Shown here: positions 8,450 through 20,041 of the stretch, piece by piece | Layout: each line of letters opens with the position of its first letter | How positions within the stretch are numbered: position 1 is the first letter of the stretch | DNA from: Streptomyces sp. BK208 | GTDB taxonomy: Bacteria > Actinomycetota > Actinomycetes > Streptomycetales > Streptomycetaceae | NCBI RefSeq assembly: GCF_004364245.1 | Contig: NZ_SOAV01000013.1 | Coordinates: 211,139 to 275,138, forward strand | Direction of reading: 5' to 3' | Length of the DNA stretch: 64,000 bases | The notes under the pieces: generated by a model | The model's input: only the letters and a program-made list of their open reading frames with translations | What the model was told of the DNA's origin: nothing | Databases searched by the model: none | Made by a program: the position numbers and the translations under genes

Positions 8450-9193
8450 TTGCGCAAGACGACTGCGCAGCAGAAGCGGGACACCGAGAACGCCGTGACA
8501 TCGGACGCCCGTGCCCGTGTGCGAGCGGACGAGTCCGCCCTCTCGGCGCCGCGCCGCACCGCTGTGACGCTGGGAGGCGCCTTCCGCGCCTTCTGCCGAT
8601 ACCCGTCGCCCTGGATCATCAGCGCGGTGCTGGGCGTACTGCTCACCGGCCGCATAGCCGTGGGGGACTGGAGAGGTGAGGACGCCTTCGCACCGCTCGT
8701 GCTGATCCTGCTGTTTCCCCTGCTCGAGTGGCTGATCCACGTCTTCGTCCTGCACTGGCGTCCCCGAAAGGTCGCGGGCCTCACTCTCGACACCCTGTTG
8801 GCGAGGAAGCACCGTGAACATCACGTCGACCCACGTGACACCCCCCTGGTCTTCATCCCTTGGAAGGCACTCATCTGGGTGATCATCGGCTACAACACAG
8901 CCGCCCTCGTGGCCTTTCCGCGACTCGGCCAGGCCCTGACCTTCATGATCACCGTGACGGTCGCGGGACTGGTCTACGAGTGGACGCACTACCTGATCCA
9001 CAGCGACTACCGACCCCGGAACAGGGCCTACAAAGCTGTCTGGCGCAACCACCGGCTGCACCACTACAAGAATGAGCACTACTGGTTCACGGTCACCACG
9101 ACCGCAAGCGCCGACCGCCTCCTGGGAACCTATCCCGACCCGGCGGCCGTGCCGACGTCGCCCACTGCCAAGACCCTGCACGGCCAGCGGTGA
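8450..9193 (+). CDS. Sterol desaturase / fatty acid hydroxylase superfamily membrane enzyme
   Basis: A 247-residue integral membrane protein carrying the di-iron histidine clusters of this superfamily: EWLIHVFVLH, ARKHREHHVDP, EWTHYLIHSDY and WRNHRLHHYKNEHYWF. Four hydrophobic segments surround them. Family members use O2 to hydroxylate or desaturate lipids. The start is the TTG at 8450, with GAGGGG (8434-8439) as ribosome binding site; the GTG at 8440 is in a frame that does not encode the motifs. Residues 1-45 are polar and probably cytoplasmic. Its partner is the FadR-type regulator directly upstream. Confidence 0.88.
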   Translation: MRKTTAQQKRDTENAVTSDARARVRADESALSAPRRTAVTLGGAFRAFCRYPSPWIISAVLGVLLTGRIAVGDWRGEDAFAPLVLILLFPLLEWLIHVFVLHWRPRKVAGLTLDTLLARKHREHHVDPRDTPLVFIPWKALIWVIIGYNTAALVAFPRLGQALTFMITVTVAGLVYEWTHYLIHSDYRPRNRAYKAVWRNHRLHHYKNEHYWFTVTTTASADRLLGTYPDPAAVPTSPTAKTLHGQR

Positions 9194-9514
9194 CGCGCGA
9201 GCGCCCGCAGACGCAGGGGGCAGCCACGAGGGCCCGCGTACCTGGGGATGGCACCGCTGTGCACCCGGCTCCTCGGCGACCGACACGACAGCCCCTCGTC
9301 GCGGACCCGAGCGCCGGGGAGAGGGCTGGGTTCGCGGGGTGACGGTGCGCCGTTCGGCCCTGTCCGCCGGTCGCGGGCAGCCCGGCCCCGTGTCAGGGTC
9401 ACACATGACCGGCCCCGCCTGGCCCGATGCCGGGACGCCCATGTGCCCGGCCGACGGCCGTCGCCCCCGCATGCGTACGTTGCGGCGCCTACGAGTCGAA
9501 GGAGCAGAAGCGCA

Positions 9515-11173
9515 ATGACCGATGTATCGAGCCAGGGTCCCGCTCCCGGCGATGACCGCAGGGTGCTCACCAACCGGCAGGGACATCCGGTCTACGACAA
9601 CCAGAACCAGCGCACCGTCGGCGCCCGCGGACCCGCGACGCTGGAGAACTACCAGTTCCTGGAAAAGATCAGTCACTTCGACCGGGAGCGCATCCCCGAG
9701 CGCGTCGTGCACGCCCGCGGAGTCACCGCGTACGGCTACTTCGAGGCGTACGGTGCCTGGGGCGACGAGCCGATCGACCGCTACACCCGCGCCAAGCTCT
9801 TCCAAGAGCGCGGCAAGCGCACCGACATCGCCCTGCGCTTCTCCACCGTCATCGGCGGCCGCGATTCCTCGGAGGCGACCCGCGACCCACGCGGCTTCGC
9901 GGTCAAGTTCTACACGGAGGACGGCAACTGGGACCTGGTCGGCAACAACCTGGGCGTCTTCTTCATCCGGGACGCCATCAAGTTCCCGGACGTCATCCAT
10001 GCCCTCAAGCCCGACCCGGTCACGTTCGAGCAGCAGCCCCGGCGCATCTTCGACTTCATGTCGCAGACCCCGGAGTGCATGCACATGCTGGTCAACCTCT
10101 TCAGCCCGCGCGGCATCCCCGCCGACTACCGCCACCAGCAGGGCTTCGGCGTCAACACCTACAAGTGGGTCAACCGGACCGGTGAGACCAAGCTGGTCAA
10201 GTACCACTGGATGCCCAAGGCAGGTGTGCGCAGCATGACCGAGGAAGACGCCGCGCAGGTGCAGGCCGACTCCCTCGGCCACGCCACCAAGGACCTGTAC
10301 GAGGCGGTCGCCCGCGGCGACTACCCGGAGTGGGAACTGCTCGTCCAGATGATGGACGACCACGACCACCCGGAACTGGACTTCGACCCGTTGGACGACA
10401 CCAAGACCTGGCCCGAGCAGGACTTCCCGCCCAGACCGGTCGGCAGGATCGTACTGAACCGTATGCCGCAGAACTACTTCGCGGGGAACGAGCAGATCTC
10501 GTTCGGCACCGGTGTCCTCGTCGACGGCTTGGACTTCTCCGACGACAAAATGCTGGTCGGCCGGACCTTCTCGTACAGTGACACACAGCGCTACCGTGTC
10601 GGCCCGAACTACCTTCAACTCCCGGTGAACCAAGCCAAGAACGCCACCGTGCGCACCAATCAGCGCGACGGCCAGATGGCGTACCACGTCGACGGCGGTG
10701 AGAACCCGATCGTCAACTACGAGCCGTCCATCACCGACGGCAGCCTGCGCGAGGCGCAGTACCCAACGCACGACGAACAGGGGCCGGAGATCCGGGGCCG
10801 GGTCACCCGCAAGCGCATCCCGCGTACCAACGACTACCTCCAGGCCGGCCAGCGTTACTGCCTGCTGGAGCAGTGGGAGCGGGACGACCTGGTGAAGAAC
10901 TTCATCGACCTGATCTCGCAGTGCGAGCGGCCGGTGCAGGAACGCATGGTCTGGCACTTCCTGCTGGTCGACAACGACCTCGGCCTGCGCGTCGGCGAGG
11001 GCCTCGGTATCAGCCCCCAGGACGTGGCGGGCCTGAAGCCGCTGGCCGGCCAGGAACTCACGGACGAGGACCGCGAGCGGCTGTCGAACCTCGGCAAGAA
11101 CCCGCCGCGCGATGTCGAGGGCCTCACCATGACCCACTGTGTCCCGAACGAGCGGCACGTCGTCACTCGGTGA
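9515..11173 (+). CDS. Monofunctional heme catalase
   Basis: A 552-residue clade-3-like catalase that dismutates hydrogen peroxide. The active-site region FDRERIPERVVHARGVTAYGYFE carries the distal His, GNNLGVFFIRD the distal Asn, and RTFSYSDTQRYRVGPNY the proximal Tyr heme ligand. LPVNQAKN and the terminal helical extension are also present. The ATG at 9515 is preceded by AAGGAG (9499-9504); the open frame upstream to 9248 is non-coding by composition. No Fur-like or OxyR gene is adjacent. Bases 9194-9514 hold no gene that I can support. Confidence 0.97.
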   Translation: MTDVSSQGPAPGDDRRVLTNRQGHPVYDNQNQRTVGARGPATLENYQFLEKISHFDRERIPERVVHARGVTAYGYFEAYGAWGDEPIDRYTRAKLFQERGKRTDIALRFSTVIGGRDSSEATRDPRGFAVKFYTEDGNWDLVGNNLGVFFIRDAIKFPDVIHALKPDPVTFEQQPRRIFDFMSQTPECMHMLVNLFSPRGIPADYRHQQGFGVNTYKWVNRTGETKLVKYHWMPKAGVRSMTEEDAAQVQADSLGHATKDLYEAVARGDYPEWELLVQMMDDHDHPELDFDPLDDTKTWPEQDFPPRPVGRIVLNRMPQNYFAGNEQISFGTGVLVDGLDFSDDKMLVGRTFSYSDTQRYRVGPNYLQLPVNQAKNATVRTNQRDGQMAYHVDGGENPIVNYEPSITDGSLREAQYPTHDEQGPEIRGRVTRKRIPRTNDYLQAGQRYCLLEQWERDDLVKNFIDLISQCERPVQERMVWHFLLVDNDLGLRVGEGLGISPQDVAGLKPLAGQELTDEDRERLSNLGKNPPRDVEGLTMTHCVPNERHVVTR

Positions 11174-11518
11174 TGACGCCGACGGTCGACCCTGTCGGAG
11201 CCCCGGTGAGCTGGTGCTCCTCGACGTTGCGGACGAGCACCCGGGTCTCGTGGAGGAACGTCGGCGGCCGTGCTGCCCGAGCGCAGAGGCCGTCGCGGCG
11301 ACCGCGGCGGCCACGGCGTCGCGGGCGGCGGGGCGCGAGATCTCGCTCGGCACCTTCGGCGGATTCGAACGCGCGAGTCAAGGGTGAAGGCCATCCGTTC
11401 GGCCGGTCAGATCCCTTACGCCCTGTCACAGTCCTGGGAGATGAGGCCCTGCGGAAGCGGGGGACCGGGCGGGGCGGCAGGACAGGGTCGGGCGTGACCG
11501 AGCACTGTGCGACCGATC

Positions 11519-11665
11519 ATGCCGCTTCGGGCCGGGCTGGGCCGGTTCCTGCCGGAGGGCTGGATCAACGCCGAGAACATCAGCGCCTTCGTAGGTGACT
11601 TCCTCTCCATCATGTCGGGGCGCAACAAGGGCACCCCGTACGATCCCCTCATCGCCGACGCCTGA
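11519..11665 (+). CDS. Unrecognised 48-residue frame, possible gene remnant
   Basis: An ATG-initiated frame, MPLRAGLGRFLPEGWINAENISAFVGDF and onward, ends in RNKGTPYDPLIADA. Composition is protein-like (mixed hydrophobic and acidic residues), unlike the Arg/Pro-rich shadow frames around it. I do not recognise the family. It could be the C-terminal end of a lost gene. The rest of 11174-11827 contains no other gene that I can support. Confidence 0.3.
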   Translation: MPLRAGLGRFLPEGWINAENISAFVGDFLSIMSGRNKGTPYDPLIADA

Positions 11666-11670
11666 CCTGT

Positions 11671-11742
11671 TCACTCGGCCATGCCCTCGGGGACTTCGTC
11701 CGTGATGGTGGAGATCATCCGGTGAGAGACCCCGTTGCCCAT
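11671..11742 (-). pseudogene. Possible IS256-type transposase scrap
   Basis: A 23-residue frame reads GVSHRMISTITDEVPEGMAE. This resembles the VSxxTISxITDxVxEGMxEW segment of IS256-family transposases but stops before the expected Trp. It is too short for a firm call. It may record an old insertion between the catalase and the molybdopterin enzyme. Confidence 0.25.
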
Positions 11743-11827
11743 CGGCCGACGTCCGCGCCGCGGGCTTCCGGGAGCCCGGGCCGCGGCGGGCAGACCGTCG
11801 CGGGTCTCGCCGGGACCGTGCCGTCGC

Positions 11828-14131
<2,304 letters not shown>

Positions 14132-14160
14132 CGGTTCGCCTTTCTTCGTCCGGTACGCGG

Positions 14161-14775
14161 TCAGCCGACGGGCCAGTGGGCCACCCGGCTCCTGGGCGGT
14201 TCCGGCTGATCGTGCTGGACGCGGCCGTTGCGGATGGTGCCCCGCCAGGCCCCGCCCTCGTGCCCCAGTCCCTCGATGAAGTGCTTGAAGTGCGTGAGTT
14301 CGCCGCGTACCAGTCGGGCGGTCAGCCGGGCGGCGCGGGAAGAACGGGTGAGGATTCTCGCGGCTCCCCGCGGTTCCAGGAGTATGCCGACGGTGACCGC
14401 CGTGCCGCCGGACCCCGTAGGTCTGAACTCGACCTCACCCTGGTGGGAGGGGTTCTGCTCCAGACCACGCCAGGCCAGGTAGGCGTCGGGGTCCTGCTCG
14501 ACGATCTCGACCGGGAAACGGTGGCGCAGTGGCCCGTGCCCGATGGTCCAGACGGTCACCGTGGGCCTGATCTGCTCGACGCCCTGCACCAGGTGCGAGA
14601 AGCGCGGGAAGGCCTTGAACTGCGTCCACTGGTTGTAAGCCGTCGGCACGGGCACCGCGATCTCGACCGTCTCCTCGACATGCCGTTGCGGCAGCGGACG
14701 TCGGCGGGTGACGCCGTCCTCGCGCGTCCCCGGCGTGTTCGGCACGGCGTGCTGGGCGTCGTCATCGAGCGCCAT
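14161..14775 (-). CDS. SRPBCC (polyketide cyclase/dehydrase-like) protein
   Basis: A 204-residue protein. Residues 30-165 form an SRPBCC helix-grip fold: VEETVEIAVPVPTAYNQWTQFKAFPRFSHLVQGVEQI, then VEIVEQDPDAYLAWRGLEQNPSHQGEVEFRPTGSGGTAVTVGI and a C-terminal helix ELTHFKHFIEGLG. This subgroup resembles the cyclase-like proteins found beside membrane or lipid genes. The ATG at 14775 has AAGGAG upstream. It precedes the YdeP-type gene by 29 bases on the same strand, so they are probably one operon. The ligand is unknown. Confidence 0.85.
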   Translation of the reverse strand: MALDDDAQHAVPNTPGTREDGVTRRRPLPQRHVEETVEIAVPVPTAYNQWTQFKAFPRFSHLVQGVEQIRPTVTVWTIGHGPLRHRFPVEIVEQDPDAYLAWRGLEQNPSHQGEVEFRPTGSGGTAVTVGILLEPRGAARILTRSSRAARLTARLVRGELTHFKHFIEGLGHEGGAWRGTIRNGRVQHDQPEPPRSRVAHWPVG

Positions 14776-15082
14776 CGTGGTCTCTCCTTGGGTGCGGGAG
14801 CCGGGCGACCGGGTACCCGGCCTCCTCTCGTGCGGCGTGGCTCCTCTCCCGGTGCCCACATCGCGCGATTCGAGTCGTCCCGGTGCCGTCCGTCCTCCGT
14901 GTCGGCAAGCCTCTACCTGTCGCATCAAGGGCCCCTCTGGCCTCAGCCCCCGACGACAATCACATTGCCTGCCCTACGAGCCACTTTCCCGTCGGGCGGG
15001 ACCATGCCGGGATCGGGCAGCAGCGAATCACCCGTTTGCTTGCCGACGCCGGCAGTCGCCCCCTCGTGCAAGCCACCACCGT

Positions 15083-15126
<44 letters not shown>

Positions 15127-15195
15127 TGAGGTCGTGCCGCTGACGTGAGGCGGCGGGCCGATTGTGACAGAAGGATCAAGCCAACCGTTGGGTGA

Positions 15196-15552
15196 TCAAA
15201 AATTCAGCTCGGGCCGGTCCCAGACCAGGGCGGGCGGGTTCGCCGCGGTGGTTCCCGTACGCAGCGCACCGACCCTGCGGTAGAAGCCCTCGGCCGGTGG
15301 ACGCGATGCCACCCGGACACGCCTGAGCCCCGCCGCGCGCGCCTCGCTCATCATGTGCTCGACCAGGAGCCGCCCGATACCGCGTCCCTGCGTCCCGTTC
15401 TGGACGAAGAGCAGGTCCAGATCCGGCGGCGCGAGGACCAGCGAGTGGAAACCGACTACCCGACCCGGGGCGGCATTGGCATCGGCGTCGACGGCCACGA
15501 AGACGCGGTGACTCTCGATGTCGTCGGGACCGACGCGGTGGCCCGAGACCAT
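15196..15552 (-). pseudogene. GNAT acetyltransferase, N-terminally truncated
   Basis: The frame reads VGPDDIESHRVFVAVDADANAAPGRVVGFHSLVLAPPDLDLLFVQNGTQGRGIGRLLVEHMMSEARAAG, with the acetyl-CoA loop GTQGRGIGRLL and a C-terminal FYRRVGALRTG. GNAT proteins of this class have about 150-170 residues; here only the last ~112 match and the beginning runs into unrelated sequence at about 15540. The first beta-strand and helix are therefore missing. Directly beyond the break an Mrr fragment starts on the other strand, which marks a recombination junction. Confidence 0.65.
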
Positions 15553-15562
15553 CCCGGTGGGC

Positions 15563-15751
15563 ACACCGGACCTCCACGTCCTCGACGGCTCGGCCCGACA
15601 GGTCCACGGCGCCGACGTCGCAGTCATCGTCACGAACGGCCGGGTGACCGGCCCGGCCGTGGCCTTCGCCGGACAGCAACGGCTCCCTGTCGTCGACCGC
15701 CAGACCCTGGCCGTCTGGGCAGCCGGCTCATGCCCCCTCTGGACTCTCTCA
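15563..15751 (+). pseudogene. Mrr-type restriction endonuclease fragment
   Basis: About 63 residues, LHVLDGSARQVHGADVAVIVTNGRVTGPAVAFAGQQRLPVVDRQTLAVWA, match the C-terminal half of the Mrr-cat domain. In this family an RxxHGADxxxVVTxGxFTxPAxxxA block is followed by a Leu/Asp-Arg-xx-Leu-xx-Trp. The catalytic N-terminal part is absent. It is a relic of a type IV restriction gene, joined head to head with the GNAT fragment. Family assignment is from motif memory and should be confirmed. Confidence 0.5.
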
Positions 15752-15844
15752 GACGCCTCCGTGACCGCTGTTCGAGGGAAGACGGAGATGAAGCATCACC
15801 GCTCACCCCCGTGTCGTGGTCACCACGCGCAGTGCCATCATCCG

Positions 15845-17461
15845 TCAGAACCCGACGTCGGGCCCCCGGTAGGTCGGCGGTCGCCGTGCCCGGGTGGCCT
15901 GTTCGTACGCGTAGGCCAGTCGCAGAAGAGTCGGTTCGCTCCAGGCCGTGCCCATGAAGGTCAGGCCGACCGGCAGGCCGAAGGCGAAGCCGGCCGGGAC
16001 ACTGACGGCCGGGTAGCCGGCGAGGGCCGCCGGGGTGGAGGAGCCTCCGCCGTGGGCGTCACCGCGGATGAGGTCGATCTTGGCCGGGGGACCCGAGGTC
16101 GGCATGACCAGGGCGTCCAGGCGGTGCTCGCGCAGTACGGAGTCGATGCCCTCGGCCCGGGACAGGCGGTGGTTGGTGGCGAGGGCCTCGCGGTACTCAC
16201 GTTCACCGAAATCCAGCTCCTCGACGAGCTCCAGGCCGTCCTGCTGTACGTACCGCAGTTCCCGACCGGCGTGTTCGCGGTTGAACTCGATCAACTCGGG
16301 CAGGCTGCGCGGGTGTCGGCCGGGCGCGGCGGCCAGGTATCCGTTCAGCGCCTTCTTGATCTCGTAAGCCTGAACCACCATCGAGCTCGGCAGGTCTTCG
16401 AGGCGTTCGGCCGTGGGGATGTCCGCAGGGTCGATGACCGTCGCCCCCGCCCTGCTCAAATCCGCGATCGCCCGCTCAGCGATCTCGTCGGCGTGCCGGT
16501 CGTAGCCGAAGTACACGGTGCGTGGTACTCCGATTCGGGCGCCGCGCAGGCCGTCGGCGTCCAGGAAGCGGGTGTAGTCGCGGTGCCGGTGACCGCGGCC
16601 GGCCCGGGTCGCCGGGTCGCGTGCGTCGGGGCCCGCCAGAACGCCCAGCATGACCGCAGTGTCGCGGACCGTCCGTGCCATCGGCCCCACGCTGTCCTGG
16701 CTCGGCACGCCGGGGATGACCCCGCCTCGCCCGACCAGCCCGACCGTCGGCTTGAACCCGACCAGGCAGTTCGCGGAGGAGGGGTCGAGGATCGAGCCGT
16801 TGGTCTCGGTGCCGATGCCCGCGACGGCCAGGTTGGCCGCCACAGCGGCGCCCGTGCCGGAGCTGGACTCGTTCGGGGAGCGGTCGAGTTTGTAGGGGTT
16901 TCTGGTCTGACCGCCCCTGGCGCTCCACCCGGCGTGATGGACGAGAGACATGCCGCCCGCCCATTCGCTGAGGTTGGTCTTGCCGAGGATGACGGCCCCG
17001 GCCTCGAGCAGGAGGGCGGCGACGGTGGCGTCTGCGGTCGGCCGCAGACCCATCAGTGCGAGCGAACCAGCCGTGGTGTGCATGCGGTCCGCGGTCTCCA
17101 CCAGGTCCTTCAACAGGACGGGCACGCCGTGCAGTGGCCCGCGAGTCCCCCGCAGGGCGTCGAGGCGCCGTGCTTCGCGCAGGGCGTCGGGATTGACCTC
17201 GATCACCGCGTGCAGGAGCGGGTCGACATGTCGGATGCGGTCGAGGTAGTAGCGGGTGATCCGCTCGGCATCGAGTTGCCCGTCGGACATCCGGCGGTGC
17301 AGCCCGGCTATGCTCAGCTCGTCCAGTTCACCGGGGGTGGTGTCGGGCGGCGGCGGAGCGGAAGCCGAAGCCGGGTTCGTGCCCAGCCAGGGCGTCGCAG
17401 CGGCGGCAGCGCCGAGCGCGAGCACGCTGCGGCGTGTGGTGGACGAATCGGGAGTACTCAT
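15845..17461 (-). CDS. Secreted amidase (amidase-signature family), Tat exported
   Basis: A 538-residue amidase hydrolysing C-N bonds. A twin-arginine signal is at residues 8-35 (TTRRSVLALGAAAAATPWLG, then an Ala-rich h-region), so it is probably exported folded. The Ser-cisSer-Lys triad is visible: Lys in VPVLLKDLVETADRMHTTAGS, the two Ser in PNESSSGTGAAVAANLAVAGIGTETNGSI. The glycine-rich segment is slightly unusual (ESSSGTG rather than GSSGGS). The ATG at 17461 opens the signal peptide; the longer frame upstream is non-coding. Bases 17462-17820 hold no gene that I can support. It is followed on the same strand by no other gene, so it is likely monocistronic. Confidence 0.93.
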   Translation of the reverse strand: MSTPDSSTTRRSVLALGAAAAATPWLGTNPASASAPPPPDTTPGELDELSIAGLHRRMSDGQLDAERITRYYLDRIRHVDPLLHAVIEVNPDALREARRLDALRGTRGPLHGVPVLLKDLVETADRMHTTAGSLALMGLRPTADATVAALLLEAGAVILGKTNLSEWAGGMSLVHHAGWSARGGQTRNPYKLDRSPNESSSGTGAAVAANLAVAGIGTETNGSILDPSSANCLVGFKPTVGLVGRGGVIPGVPSQDSVGPMARTVRDTAVMLGVLAGPDARDPATRAGRGHRHRDYTRFLDADGLRGARIGVPRTVYFGYDRHADEIAERAIADLSRAGATVIDPADIPTAERLEDLPSSMVVQAYEIKKALNGYLAAAPGRHPRSLPELIEFNREHAGRELRYVQQDGLELVEELDFGEREYREALATNHRLSRAEGIDSVLREHRLDALVMPTSGPPAKIDLIRGDAHGGGSSTPAALAGYPAVSVPAGFAFGLPVGLTFMGTAWSEPTLLRLAYAYEQATRARRPPTYRGPDVGF

Positions 17462-17820
17462 GTGCAGCACGGTAGGGGTGTGGGCCGCTCGGTGCGCTGG
17501 GGCTGCCACCCGGTTCCGGCCGGGTGTACTCCCTACAACACGGCACGCGCACACCCGAGTTGCGGAACGGCCCGGCCGTGAATGTGCTGCTGCTTCGAAG
17601 GTTGATCGTTCGGCAGGTCGCACGGGTCCGCTCTTCGGGCGGACCCCGAAGCCGATCTCACTGCCGCTCGCGCAAGCCTGTACCCGATGATCCGTTGCGA
17701 GAACATGCCCCCGTGATCGACCACCGCGACGCGCGTCGTGCCGGTGAGCCCGGGCCGCGGTCAGATCATGCACGGCCCCGGGCAGCGCGTCAGCGAACCG
17801 GGAGATCGCACCCTGATTCC

Positions 17821-19683
17821 TCACGCCTCGTCAAAGGTTTCGAGCAAGCGCTCGTACGCCGGCTTCGGCCGCATGGCCTCGTCCCACGGCAGGGAATCGG
17901 CCGTGCGCGGAGGATAGACCTTGGTGTCGGCGGTGGAACCGTACCGGTCGGTGAATCCCCATGTGGAGAACGATGTGCAGTTCGGCTCCTCCAGGCAGAC
18001 CCGCAGCTTGCCCGCCATTTCATCAGCCTGGGTCTGCTGCCCGTCCTCCTCGTCCTCACCTACGGAGACGTCCATCTCCGACACCCGCGCCTGAACCCCG
18101 AGCTCCGCCAGATCCCGCACATGGCTGCGGAAGGTCTCCGGGTCGATGCGGTCGCCGGGCGCATACTCATGGTTCTGGAAGCCCACGCCGTCGATCGGTA
18201 CGCCGCGTTCCTTGAGCCGCTCGACCAGACCGTAAAGGGCGTCCCACCGCTCGCCTTCCTCCTCGACCCCGTACTCGTTGAGGAACAGCCGTGCCTTCGG
18301 ATCGGCCCGGTGGGCGGCCCTGAACGCTTCGTCGATGTACTCCTCGCCCATGGCCTCGAACCACGGGCTCTGCTCGGAGCGCAGGCCGAGATCCCCGTTG
18401 GTGTAGCTCTTCTCGTCGTCGGACATGGGCTCGTTGACCACATCCCATTCCGCGACCGCTCCCTTGAAGTGCCCGGCGATCATGGCGATGTGCCGCAGCA
18501 TGGTCCGGCGCACCTCCTTGGAGTCGTCGTTCTCCCTCATCCAGTCGGGCAGAGCCTCGTGCCAGACAAGGGTGTGCGCGTGCACCTTCATTTCGTTTGC
18601 GCGGGCGAATCGCACGAGTAGGTCCGCGTCGCGGAAGTCATAGACGCCCCGGCGCGGGTGGAGGAACTGTGGCTTGAACGCGTTCTCCGGAGTGAGCATG
18701 GAGAACTGGCTCCCCGCGAGCGCCCGGTAGCGTGCGTCGGTGAGCAGCGGGTTCTCGGCCAGAGCGGTGCCGACGTCGAACGGCCGCCCCACCTCTGCGG
18801 CTCGCGCACGCAGCGAGTCGTCGGACTGCTCCTGGCGTAGCTGCGGCGCCTCGATCACGCGGAGCGAGCCGCCGCTCTCTGCCCGCGCGATCAGCTGCGT
18901 CAGACGCCATCCCTCGCGGCGCTCGTCTTCGCCCGCGTCCGCTTCCAGACCGAACCAGACCGTGCCCTCGGCGAACACCCCCGGGTCCTGCACGGTTCCC
19001 AGCCGCCGCCCGTCAGCTTTCACGCGGAAGGTGTCACCGATGCTCGACACGGCCAGCGTCACCGTCCCGGAGCAGCCACAGTCGAAAGTCTTGGAGATGG
19101 CCGGATCATCGCCCTCGCCGTCCCAGATCTGTGCCTTCACTCGTCCGTCTGCGGTCACACCGACGCGGAGTGAGGGCCGCTCCTGCCGCCACTCGTCGTA
19201 GATGACCGGTACACGTCCGTACAGCCGCAGCCAGGAGTCGCCGTCATCATCACCCACACCGGACATGCGCGCAGTGACGGTGAAGTCGCCATCAGACCTG
19301 AGATGCGGGCCGGCCAGGTTCAGCGGGGGATTGGGCTGGCCGCCGGAGGAGTCCTGCTCCACGATGTGCCGATCCAATGCGCTGACGCGCAGGATGCCGT
19401 TCCGCGCGGTGGTGCCCGGCATCTGCCTCCAGTCGTGACTCCGCAGCAGGTCTTCGACGTTTCCGCCGCCCGCGCCTTCGCCCTTCCCCGTACACCCGGC
19501 CGCCACCGCCATGACGAGCATCACGGCGGTCAGCCGCTGCCACGTCCCCCCCCACCAAGGCCCACGGTCCCTCTGCTCTCTTGTGCGAGACGAGATCAAC
19601 GTCTCGAAACCGGGCCACAGTTCATCACACGTGAGGTACGGGGGTGACGAGCTGGGCCGGGTCTGGAACAAGCAGGGGGACAT
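17821..19683 (-). CDS. Lipoprotein GH10 endo-beta-1,4-xylanase-like glycosidase
   Basis: A frame of 620 residues. A signal peptide with lipobox AVAAGC is at about residues 51-66, so the mature enzyme should be lipid-anchored outside the cell. The 50 residues before it are long for an n-region; a TTG near residue 29 or a GTG at AVMLV may be the true start. Residues ~90-275 form a jelly-roll, concanavalin-like domain. The GH10 barrel follows, with HAHTLVWHEALPDWM, the acid/base Glu in AEWDVVNEPMSD and the nucleophile Glu in VSEMDVSV. GH10 enzymes cut xylan. The accessory domain probably binds polysaccharide. No xylan-utilisation genes are adjacent. Confidence 0.9.
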   Translation of the reverse strand: MSPCLFQTRPSSSPPYLTCDELWPGFETLISSRTREQRDRGPWWGGTWQRLTAVMLVMAVAAGCTGKGEGAGGGNVEDLLRSHDWRQMPGTTARNGILRVSALDRHIVEQDSSGGQPNPPLNLAGPHLRSDGDFTVTARMSGVGDDDGDSWLRLYGRVPVIYDEWRQERPSLRVGVTADGRVKAQIWDGEGDDPAISKTFDCGCSGTVTLAVSSIGDTFRVKADGRRLGTVQDPGVFAEGTVWFGLEADAGEDERREGWRLTQLIARAESGGSLRVIEAPQLRQEQSDDSLRARAAEVGRPFDVGTALAENPLLTDARYRALAGSQFSMLTPENAFKPQFLHPRRGVYDFRDADLLVRFARANEMKVHAHTLVWHEALPDWMRENDDSKEVRRTMLRHIAMIAGHFKGAVAEWDVVNEPMSDDEKSYTNGDLGLRSEQSPWFEAMGEEYIDEAFRAAHRADPKARLFLNEYGVEEEGERWDALYGLVERLKERGVPIDGVGFQNHEYAPGDRIDPETFRSHVRDLAELGVQARVSEMDVSVGEDEEDGQQTQADEMAGKLRVCLEEPNCTSFSTWGFTDRYGSTADTKVYPPRTADSLPWDEAMRPKPAYERLLETFDEA

Positions 19684-20041
19684 GACCTGTTTCAGGGCAG
19701 ACAGGTCACCGGTGGCTGCCGGTCAACGCGCGCCGCATCCGGGGCAGGAGGCCCGTTGGCTCAAGCTCACGGTGCGGACAGAGCACTATCCGGCTGCACG
19801 GGTGGCCGTGTCAGCCTCAGTTCCGGCGTCACCCAGAGCGCCCACACCGCGACCAGCCTCGCCGCGCGGCAGCTCCACAGCACCGGGGACCACCACCCGC
19901 TCGTCGGCGCCCCGCCCTTTCCCTGGCTCGACCGCCTGTTCACGAGGCTCGCGCCAGGAGACGACAGGTGACGAAAGGGCTCCTACGGCGAACGCGCCGG
20001 CCGGCACCGGCCGCCCTTCTCGCGTACGGAAACCGTACGGT

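Noticed and set aside
7865..11353. 1162-residue open frame on the minus strand
   Set aside because: It is antisense to the regulator, desaturase-like and catalase genes, has no recognisable domain and reflects high-GC lack of stop codons.
15518..17581. 687-residue plus-strand frame over the amidase
   Set aside because: Only its first ~80 codons (Mrr fragment) look coding; the rest is antisense to the amidase.
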